A stretch of 14,439 nucleotides of DNA from Gammaproteobacteria bacterium (lineage in GTDB: Bacteria > Pseudomonadota > Gammaproteobacteria > UBA9214): NCBI GenBank assembly GCA_030635865.1, contig DAOVYA010000014.1, positions 1 to 14,439 on the forward strand, given 5' to 3'. Both the position numbers and the translations under genes were made by a program. Of this stretch, positions 8,850 through 14,439 are shown piece after piece. The notes under the pieces were generated by a model that was given only the letters and a program-made list of their open reading frames with translations, had not been told where the DNA came from and did not search any database. How positions within the stretch are numbered: the stretch's first letter is position 1; the number at the start of each line of letters is the position of its first letter.

Positions 8850-10210
8850 TAACGGCGCCTGCGGCGTATCCAGATAACGAGGCCGGTGATCAACAGCAGT
8901 GCCGGCAGGCCGAACAGGAAGCCGAGACTGATGACTGCCCGTGAAATGTTTCCGAGTACCAGTGAGGTATCCGGCGCAGATTTGATATGAATGTCGATCA
9001 GGGTTTCATCATGGCTGAGCCAGTGTGTCATGCTCAGGCCCAGGCCAAGGTTGCCGGCATTGCCAAGGTAGGTGTTGGAGAGAAAGTCACCATCACCGGT
9101 GACGATCACGCGTTGTTCGGTCGGATCCCGTTCTTCCCCGCTGGCTACCGTACGTGTCAGCACAATGCCAATAATCAGTGGGCCGGCGCGTTCATCTGTG
9201 TCGGGATCAAAGCTGATATCACCCTCCAGCTTGCCAAGTTCGGTCCAGGAGCGCTCCAGTGTCAGCAGCAGGGGCAGGCTGTCCCAGTCCTGCGTATCAT
9301 TTATGTCCAGTGCCACCGCTTCCGGGAACATCGTTACCGTTTCCATATCGTTGGTGACGTCGTGTCGGGGATAAGCGGTAACAACAACGAACGCCGGGTT
9401 CTCTACACCAAACATCTGCGCAGTGGCATCCACCACCATGCCGGGCAGAAACTCTATGCCGAGTTGCTCGGCCAGTGGTTCCAGGCCCTGCAGTTCACCC
9501 GGTTCTGCCAGCCACAACAGATTGCCGCCATTCTTGACGTATTCCTGCAGGCGCCTGATTTCCCCGGGCAGCAGTTTCACGCGTGGACTGGCCAGTACCA
9601 GTGTATGGGTGTTTCGGGGAATGTCCGTCTCGGCAAGGTTGACAGTTTGTACGTTAAGCCCCTTGCGTTCCAGTTCCCGCCCGAAGTCCCCGAGGTCATG
9701 GTTGGCCACTCCGGAAGGCGAACGTTCACCGTGACCGGTCACGAAGACAATCCAGCGATCATCCTGCCTGGAAATGCGTAACAGGGCATTCGTCAGTTGC
9801 CGTTCACCCAGGCTGCGGACGTTTTCACTGCGGCCGCGGTAACTGACCAGCAGTTCCCCATTCGGGGTAATGCCCAGTTCACGCACACGTTCAGGTGCGG
9901 TGTCCGGGTTGACGAATTCCAGTGTAATGTTGTCCTTGAAGCGCTGATAGCTGCCGATGACATCCTGGATTTGTGTGCGCAGTAACTTGTTTTCCCGGAC
10001 AAATGCCGTAATGCTGATCGGTGCCTTCATGCTGTCCAGTAACTTGCGGGTATCCTCCGAAACCGTGTTGCGGCCACTGGCAGTCCAGTCTGCCTGGTAG
10101 ACATATTCTGTGCTCAGCCAGGCAAGCATCCCGATGATGCCGGTAAACAGTACAGTGAATACAAGTCCTTGCAGGCGCAGCAGAAACCGGGAGTGACGGG
10201 TGATTTTCAT
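8849..10210 (-). CDS. GldG-like ABC transporter auxiliary protein
   Basis: A 453-aa protein of the type called 'ABC transport system involved in gliding motility, auxiliary component'. It has an N-terminal membrane helix (about 13-33), a large extracytoplasmic part and a C-terminal helix followed by IRRRRR at the end. The middle has the family's Rossmann-like pattern: WIVFVTGHGERSP, then LVLASPRVKLLPGEIRRLQEYVKNGGNLLWLAEP, and later RVIVTGDGDFLSN. The track of the frame begins with TTG at 10216, directly after the permease stop, but ATG 10210 is the more likely start. Neither has a strong Shine-Dalgarno, so coupling to the permease is likely. Gliding itself should not be inferred: homologues occur widely in non-gliding bacteria. 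Confidence 0.88.
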   Translation of the reverse strand: MKITRHSRFLLRLQGLVFTVLFTGIIGMLAWLSTEYVYQADWTASGRNTVSEDTRKLLDSMKAPISITAFVRENKLLRTQIQDVIGSYQRFKDNITLEFVNPDTAPERVRELGITPNGELLVSYRGRSENVRSLGERQLTNALLRISRQDDRWIVFVTGHGERSPSGVANHDLGDFGRELERKGLNVQTVNLAETDIPRNTHTLVLASPRVKLLPGEIRRLQEYVKNGGNLLWLAEPGELQGLEPLAEQLGIEFLPGMVVDATAQMFGVENPAFVVVTAYPRHDVTNDMETVTMFPEAVALDINDTQDWDSLPLLLTLERSWTELGKLEGDISFDPDTDERAGPLIIGIVLTRTVASGEERDPTEQRVIVTGDGDFLSNTYLGNAGNLGLGLSMTHWLSHDETLIDIHIKSAPDTSLVLGNISRAVISLGFLFGLPALLLITGLVIWIRRRRR

Positions 10211-10216
10211 GCGCAA

Positions 10217-10969
10217 TCAGTGTTGCAGGCGGTCCGCATCCAGCCTGCGGATGCTGAATCCGAGAAACAGGACGATGACCAGCAGGTAATAGACAACATC
10301 GACACTGCTGAACAGGCCTTTTAGCAACGGTTCATAATGATGCAGCACCGACAGGTAGCCAAGCAGGCCGCTGGAAGGCATCCCGGAGTTGCCGGCCCAG
10401 TCGAGAATCCACAGCAACAGTAACAGGCCGAAGGTGGTGATCGCGGCGACGGTCGGTTGTTCGGTCAGTGACGACATGAATATACCAATCGCCGTGAATG
10501 CAGACACGACCAGTGTCAGACCAAGCAGACCGGCCGCAAGTTTTCCGAGATCAAGGTCGGTGCCGGTCAGCAACGACAGCGGCATCAATGCAAGCATACC
10601 GATCAGGACCAGGATGAATGACACTACGCCGAGGTATTTGCCGACAATAATCTCTGTCATGGAAACCGGAGCCGAGAACAGCAGGCTGAGTGTACGGTTA
10701 CGGCGTTCCTCGCTGAGTACGCGCATGGTTATCAGTGGCGTGATCAGCAGTAGCAAGACTGCTGCATTGGCAAACAGCGGAGCGACCACAATATCCACGA
10801 CGCCCGGTGCGCCATCGAGGGTCGCGAGGCGCGGTTGCAGGGCCAGGAAGGTTTCGATCTGTGCCAGGAACAGGTAGGCGTAAATGAACTGCACCACGCC
10901 AAGGATGGACCAGGCCAGTGGCGACAGGAACAGGCTGCGTAATTCACGCCCGGCAATGGTAAAGATCAT
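10217..10969 (-). CDS. ABC-2 type transporter permease (GldF-like)
   Basis: A 250-aa polytopic inner-membrane protein with about six hydrophobic helices (near 15-37, 60-82, 105-130, 140-165, 172-192 and 225-243). The cytoplasmic loop MRVLSEERRNRTLSLLFSAPVSMTEIIVGKYLG (82-114) is the conserved ABC-2 signature that couples to the ATPase; similar loops occur in GldF and NosY proteins. Its ATG shares a base with the ATPase stop (TGATG), so the two are co-translated. Together they form the core ABC exporter of the operon. The substrate is unknown. Confidence 0.93.
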   Translation of the reverse strand: MIFTIAGRELRSLFLSPLAWSILGVVQFIYAYLFLAQIETFLALQPRLATLDGAPGVVDIVVAPLFANAAVLLLLITPLITMRVLSEERRNRTLSLLFSAPVSMTEIIVGKYLGVVSFILVLIGMLALMPLSLLTGTDLDLGKLAAGLLGLTLVVSAFTAIGIFMSSLTEQPTVAAITTFGLLLLLWILDWAGNSGMPSSGLLGYLSVLHHYEPLLKGLFSSVDVVYYLLVIVLFLGFSIRRLDADRLQH

Positions 10970-11922
10970 CAGGCGGCATCTCCGCGGGTTGCCACGGGCT
11001 CTTCCGAGCAGGTGAGATCAATGAAGGTTTGCTCCAGCGTGCGATACTCCGGTGTCAGTTCAGACAGGCGCCAGTGGCTGTTGACGGCCTGTTCAACCAA
11101 CGCATCGACGGGGTTGTTATCTGTATGGTGAATTCGAAACCGGCCGTCGGCCAGTGCTTCTACGCGGTCAACGCCGGCAATCTGCTGCAGCGCGGGGAGT
11201 GCCGGTGCGTTTCCAAAGCGCACGGTGAACGAGGTGGCATTAAGATCCTGTTCAAGACCTGCAGTGGTGTCTGCGAATACCAGTTTTCCCTCGTGGATTA
11301 TCTGCACCCGGTTACAGGTGGCCTGCACCTCGGGCAGAATGTGCGTGGATAAAATGATGCCGTGGTCTGCTCCGAGCTCACGGATCAGGGCGCGTATCTC
11401 GCGTATCTGGATGGGATCCAGGCCCACGGTGGGTTCATCCAGGACCACCAGGTCAGGGGTATGGATGATGGCCTGTGCAATACCGGTACGTTGCTGAAAG
11501 CCCTTGGAAAGATTGCCGATCAGGCGTGAGCCGACGGCACCCAGTCCGCAGCGGTCCTTGGCAGTCGCGATGGCCCGTGTCCTGTCGCTGCGTGGTATCC
11601 GGTTCAGCCGGGCACAGTAATCGAGGTATTCGTCTACGGTGAGTTCGCGGTACACCGGGGGTTGCTCGGGCAGGTAGCCGATTTCGGCCTTGGCGCGTTT
11701 TGGCTGGTCCAGCAGGTCGATGCCCTTGATGCTGATTTTCCCGGCACTGGGGGCCAGGTTGCCGGTGATGATCTGCATGGTACTGGATTTACCGGCACCA
11801 TTCGGTCCGAGAAAACCCAGGACCTCACCCCTGGCAAGTTCAAAACTGACATCGTTGACTGCACAGATTCCACTGTAATAGCGGGTCAGGTGTTCGACGC
11901 GGATTAGTGCTTCACTGGTCAT
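10969..11922 (-). CDS. ABC transporter ATP-binding protein (GldA-like)
   Basis: A 317-aa cytoplasmic ATPase powering the downstream permease. Walker A is GPNGAGKS (39-46), the Q-loop region is YLPEQPPVY (83-91), the signature is LSKGFQQR (138-145), Walker B is LVVLDEP (158-164), and the H-loop histidine is H194. A C-terminal extension (about 220-317) is typical of ABC-2 drug/gliding-type ATPases. It is the first gene of the minus-strand operon. No Shine-Dalgarno precedes ATG 11922, and the A/T-rich upstream stretch suggests the promoter is close by, possibly giving a very short leader. Confidence 0.95.
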   Translation of the reverse strand: MTSEALIRVEHLTRYYSGICAVNDVSFELARGEVLGFLGPNGAGKSSTMQIITGNLAPSAGKISIKGIDLLDQPKRAKAEIGYLPEQPPVYRELTVDEYLDYCARLNRIPRSDRTRAIATAKDRCGLGAVGSRLIGNLSKGFQQRTGIAQAIIHTPDLVVLDEPTVGLDPIQIREIRALIRELGADHGIILSTHILPEVQATCNRVQIIHEGKLVFADTTAGLEQDLNATSFTVRFGNAPALPALQQIAGVDRVEALADGRFRIHHTDNNPVDALVEQAVNSHWRLSELTPEYRTLEQTFIDLTCSEEPVATRGDAA

Positions 11923-11927
11923 GGCGC

Positions 11928-11957
11928 TTATTATTACGTTTGTACCTGTTTTTACAA
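11928..11957 (-). promoter_or_regulatory. Weak promoter-like stretch with a dyad, ABC operon
   Basis: Reading the minus strand toward the ATPase, TTGTAA (11957-11952) is followed after 18 nt by TAATAA (11933-11928), a poor to moderate sigma70 match; an overlapping TAATAA at 11936-11931 gives 15 nt. The -35 box overlaps an inverted repeat TTGTA/TACAA (11940-11957, 8-nt spacer) that could be an operator. Transcription from here would begin almost at the start codon, so a leaderless or near-leaderless message is implied. This is a guess from sequence only. Confidence 0.22.
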
Positions 11958-11979
11958 GTCACAGGGAATATATTATGGA

Positions 11980-11988
11980 ATCCCTGAT
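11980..11988 (+). repeat. Left arm of 9-bp inverted repeat flanking repeat copy C
   Basis: ATCCCTGAT here is the exact reverse complement of ATCAGGGAT at 12116-12124. The pair brackets repeat copy C and its partial duplicate. It might be the ends of a larger mobile unit of about 145 bp (11980-12124), or chance. The left arm is itself part of a CAGGGA...TCCCTG dyad (11962-11986). Confidence 0.5.
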
Positions 11989-12002
11989 TAATGAATAAAC
12001 CC

Positions 12003-12089
12003 CGTCATTGCGAGCGCAGCGCGGCAATCTCATGAAGCTGGCAGCGGACTTGACGAGATTGCCGCGTCACTTCGTTCCTCGCAATGACG
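12003..12089 (-). repeat. Palindromic repeat element, copy C (87 bp)
   Basis: It is in the opposite orientation to copies A and B. Its reverse complement differs from copy A at two positions only, both in the unequal internal segments, and the loop is identical. It lies in the 238-bp divergent region between the ABC operon and the hyuA-like gene, so any promoters must work around it. Besides this copy, the partial end at 12101-12111 and the flanking repeat arms, I see nothing else definite in that region. Confidence 0.95.
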
Positions 12090-12100
12090 AGGGAGGGAAG

Positions 12101-12111
12101 TCGCAATGACG
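12101..12111 (-). repeat. Partial second end of the palindromic repeat
   Basis: TCGCAATGACG repeats the last 11 bases of copy C after a 11-nt spacer rich in A and G. It looks like a truncated tandem copy or a slippage product. A degenerate counterpart follows copy B at 4182-4195. Confidence 0.6.
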
Positions 12112-12115
12112 ACAC

Positions 12116-12124
12116 ATCAGGGAT
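12116..12124 (-). repeat. Right arm of 9-bp inverted repeat flanking repeat copy C
   Basis: ATCAGGGAT pairs exactly with ATCCCTGAT at 11980-11988. The two arms are 127 bases apart and enclose copy C and the partial repeat end. Confidence 0.5.
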
Positions 12125-12160
12125 ACCTCAATTATTGGTTAATCGTTTTCACTGTTTGCT

Positions 12161-14143
12161 ATGAAAAAACCTGATTCCAGACAGCCATGCAAGTGGCTGG
12201 GCATTGATACCGGCGGGACCTTTACCGACTTCGTGTTGTATGACGGTGAGACGCTGCGTATCCACAAGGTGCTGTCCACGCCGCAGGCGCCGGAGCGGGC
12301 CATTTTGCAGGGCATGGAGGAACTCGGTGTATCCACCGATGGTTTGCAGGTGGTGCATGGTTCCACTGTTGCTACCAATGCCGTGCTGGAGCGCAAGGGT
12401 GTGCGTACCGTGTATATCACCAATAAGGGATTGGGTGATGTATTGACCATAGGCCGCCAGGCCCGCCGGGAGCTTTACAACCTGCAGCCGCAGCCCCGGC
12501 CGCCACCGGTGCCGCCTGAATTATGCCTGGAGGTGGATGCCCGGATCGCGGCCGACGGCGGCCGGGTCAGCGAGCTTGGTGAAAATGACCGGGAAATGCT
12601 GCTTGAAAGAATTGCGGCGCTCAAGCCGCAGGCCGTGGCGATCAATTTATTGTTTTCGTTTGTTGATGATACGGATGAACGCACAATCGAGTCCTGGTTG
12701 CCGGACAGTTTGTTTGTTTCGCGCTCATCAGGGGTGTTGTCGGAGTACAGGGAGTATGAGCGCGGTATCGCGACCTGGCTGAATGCCTGGATCGGCCCGC
12801 TGGTGGCCGGTTACCTGGAACGTCTGAATGCGCGGCTGGCGCCCGCACCGGTTGCGGTGATGCAGAGTGCCGGTGGCACAGTGAGTGCGGCAAGGGCCGG
12901 CCGGAAAGCGGTACAGCTGCTGTTGTCGGGCCCTGCCGGTGGCTTGATGGGTGCGCGCTATGTTGGTCGACAGGCGGGGTTTGAGCAATTGCTGACCTTT
13001 GACATGGGTGGCACATCGACCGATGTGGCCCTGGTTGAAGGTGAAATCAGGTTGACATCAGAAGGGCATATCGGGCCCTGGCCGGTCGCCGTGCCGATGG
13101 TGGATATGCATACCATCGGGGCAGGCGGTGGTTCAATAGCCTGTATTGACAGCGGAGGCCTGCTGCAGGTTGGACCGGAATCAGCCGGTGCCGATCCGGG
13201 TCCGGCCTGTTACGGGCGCGGCGGAAAGCGCCCGACGGTAAGCGATGCCAACCTGGTACTGGGCAGATTACAGGCAGACGCCTTCCTGGGTGGCGCCATG
13301 ACACTGGACAGCCAGGCCGCCGCTGCCGCGCTGCGACCGGTTGCCGAGGCAATGGATGTCAGTATTGAAGCGGCTGCACTTGGTGTCGTTGAGATTGCCA
13401 ACGAGCACATGGCGCAGGCGTTGCGCATTATCTCCGTGCAGCGCGGTGTCGATCCGTGCAACCACGTACTGGTGTCATTTGGCGGCGCCGGTGGTCTGCA
13501 TGTGTGTGCATTGGCAGAAGCCCTGGGCATGTCACGTGCGATGGTGCCGGTGCATGCCGGTGTCTTGTCTGCACTGGGCATGTTGACAGCGCCGTGTGCG
13601 CGGCAACTGTCCCGTACCGTTAGCGGCCTGCTCGATCAGCTTGACGAGACCGAACTGGAACAGCAGTTGCAGGCACTTGCCGGCAATGGCCGGGATGAAC
13701 TGCGGGCCGAGGGGGTTGATGCGCATGAGACCGAAGCCAGGTTCAGCCTGGACCTGCGTTACCGGGGACAGTCCAGCACGCTGAATCTTGCATGGCAGGG
13801 CAAGGCCGTGACCCAGGAGGCCTTTCATACGGCGCATGAACAGCGCTACGGGCACCGCCTGGAAATACCGGTCGAACTGGTCAACCTGCGTTGTGGCCTG
13901 CATGGCAAACCACCGGGTATCAAACTGCCAGCGGTAGCCGATGCCGGGCAGGGACCCTCGCGTGCTGTCCGGGTCGCCGGGTGTGCCGGGCAGGTCTCGC
14001 TTTGGGAGCGGGCTGAAATGGGTGAAGGCCAGGAAATCAAGGGCCCGGCATTGATCATCGAAACAGTGGCTACCACGTGGCTGCCGGAGGGTTGGTCCTG
14101 CCGGGTTGATGCGGTGGGGAACTTGTTACTGGAGAAGCTATAA
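12161..14143 (+). CDS. Hydantoinase A / 5-oxoprolinase family protein (HyuA-like)
   Basis: A 660-aa ATP-dependent ring-opening enzyme subunit of the HyuA/N-methylhydantoinase A family, acting in the cytoplasm on cyclic amides such as hydantoins or 5-oxoproline. The actin-like ATP-binding domain is complete: phosphate loop GIDTGGTFTD (14-23), HGSTVATNAVLER (66-78), SGPAGG (256-261), DMGGTSTDV (281-289), IGAGGGSIA (319-327), VGPESAGADPGPACYG (337-352) and SDANLVLGRL (361-370). A FGGAGGLHVCALAEALG element follows, then a C-terminal domain (about 500-655). ATG 12161 is the only plausible start, only 13 residues before the phosphate loop; no Shine-Dalgarno is visible. Family members normally work with a HyuB subunit, but none is encoded next to it here. 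The substrate is therefore open. Related acetone carboxylase beta subunits share this fold. Confidence 0.93.
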   Translation: MKKPDSRQPCKWLGIDTGGTFTDFVLYDGETLRIHKVLSTPQAPERAILQGMEELGVSTDGLQVVHGSTVATNAVLERKGVRTVYITNKGLGDVLTIGRQARRELYNLQPQPRPPPVPPELCLEVDARIAADGGRVSELGENDREMLLERIAALKPQAVAINLLFSFVDDTDERTIESWLPDSLFVSRSSGVLSEYREYERGIATWLNAWIGPLVAGYLERLNARLAPAPVAVMQSAGGTVSAARAGRKAVQLLLSGPAGGLMGARYVGRQAGFEQLLTFDMGGTSTDVALVEGEIRLTSEGHIGPWPVAVPMVDMHTIGAGGGSIACIDSGGLLQVGPESAGADPGPACYGRGGKRPTVSDANLVLGRLQADAFLGGAMTLDSQAAAAALRPVAEAMDVSIEAAALGVVEIANEHMAQALRIISVQRGVDPCNHVLVSFGGAGGLHVCALAEALGMSRAMVPVHAGVLSALGMLTAPCARQLSRTVSGLLDQLDETELEQQLQALAGNGRDELRAEGVDAHETEARFSLDLRYRGQSSTLNLAWQGKAVTQEAFHTAHEQRYGHRLEIPVELVNLRCGLHGKPPGIKLPAVADAGQGPSRAVRVAGCAGQVSLWERAEMGEGQEIKGPALIIETVATTWLPEGWSCRVDAVGNLLLEKL

Positions 14144-14193
14144 CGACTAGCGCACGCGCATCTTCGTGAATCACTCCAGCGAACAAACAAACC

Positions 14194-14280
14194 CGTCATT
14201 GCGAGCGAAGCGCGGCAATCTCGTGAAGTTGGCAGCGGACTTGATGAGATTGCCGCGTCACTGCGTTCCTCGCAATGACG
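14194..14280 (-). repeat. Palindromic repeat element, copy D (87 bp)
   Basis: It is in the same orientation as copy C. Its reverse complement differs from copy A at three positions, all in the loop-proximal part, while both pairs of arms are intact. It lies between the convergent hyuA-like gene and the partial minus-strand gene at the right edge, where it could fold at the 3' end of both transcripts. Confidence 0.95.
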
Positions 14281-14294
14281 GAAATTGTTTAAAT

Positions 14295-14438
14295 TTACTT
14301 ATGCTTCCAGCCGCCACTCTTGTCCATATACCACCAGCCACTGTGTGCATTATCCACCCAGCGTCGCGCGAAGGTGGTACGAATCTCGGCTTCCCACTCC
14401 GGGTGTGAATTGGCCCGTGCGATCTCGGCGTACAGGGC
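14295..14438 (-). CDS. 3' end of an unidentified gene (partial)
   Basis: A minus-strand frame open from the right edge ends in TAA at 14297-14295, giving 47 C-terminal residues. The tail is rich in tryptophan and charged residues (HPEWEAEI, RRWVDNAHSGWWYMDKSGGW) and ends KHK. The composition is clearly protein-like and no competing frame looks better. I do not recognise the family and assign no function. The gene would converge on hyuA across repeat copy D. Confidence 0.65.
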   Translation of the reverse strand, partial: ALYAEIARANSHPEWEAEIRTTFARRWVDNAHSGWWYMDKSGGWKHK

Positions 14439-14439
14439 A

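Noticed and set aside
8987..9781. 264-aa plus-strand ORF antisense to the GldG-like gene
   Set aside because: It lies wholly inside a well-supported gene. Its composition is rich in Gln, His and Cys, as expected of a shadow frame, and no motif is visible.
8849..11922. Evidence of gliding motility
   Set aside because: Only GldA/F/G-like components are present, and these families occur in many non-gliding bacteria; no other gliding genes are in the window.
14166..14408. 80-aa plus-strand ORF containing SLRAKRGNLV
   Set aside because: It is a translation of repeat copy D and the antisense of the partial right-edge gene.

Overview
The window looks like part of a gammaproteobacterial chromosome of moderately high GC content. 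The evidence is the block rsmD - coaD - YfhL-type ferredoxin - gamma-glutamyltransferase with mutM nearby, which from memory resembles the Pseudomonas neighbourhood. A cell-surface protein carrying a VPxPP-type exosortase (PEP-CTERM) sorting tail fits aquatic or sediment Gammaproteobacteria. No plasmid, phage or transposase gene is visible. The species cannot be fixed from the sequence alone.

Layout. At 2-58 there may be the tail of an upstream gene. Positions 141-803 encode a secreted lamin-tail-domain protein with an exosortase tail. Positions 847-4100 hold a plus-strand housekeeping run: rsmD (16S rRNA m2G966 methyltransferase), coaD (phosphopantetheine adenylyltransferase), a 2x[4Fe-4S] ferredoxin, and a periplasmic gamma-glutamyltransferase. 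A minus-strand SAM methyltransferase (4235-5089) converges on that run and is divergent from a plus-strand malic enzyme (5198-6811).

From 11922 down to 6829 runs a tight minus-strand block: ABC ATPase, ABC-2 permease, GldG-like auxiliary protein, DUF4340 protein, mutM, and a 92-aa uncharacterised protein. The first four overlap or nearly abut and probably make one membrane complex of unknown substrate. mutM follows 18 bp later. On the far side of a 238-bp divergent region, a HyuA-type hydantoinase/oxoprolinase subunit (12161-14143, +) stands without a visible HyuB partner. The window closes with the 3' end of an unidentified minus-strand gene.

The clearest non-genic signal is a family of four palindromic elements of 87-93 bp (1437-1523, 4078-4170, 12003-12089, 14194-14280), all lying in gene gaps. 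Two are in one orientation and two in the other. Three are 84-85/87 identical by eye, so they look recently spread. One copy has run into the end of the gamma-glutamyltransferase gene and supplies its last codons and stop. Another lies in the ABC/hyuA divergent region with a 9-bp inverted repeat on each side and a duplicated end fragment. No stretch longer than 300 bases lacks a gene. I see no convincing undescribed multi-gene system. The repeat family and the ABC/DUF4340/mutM block are the parts most worth a second look.
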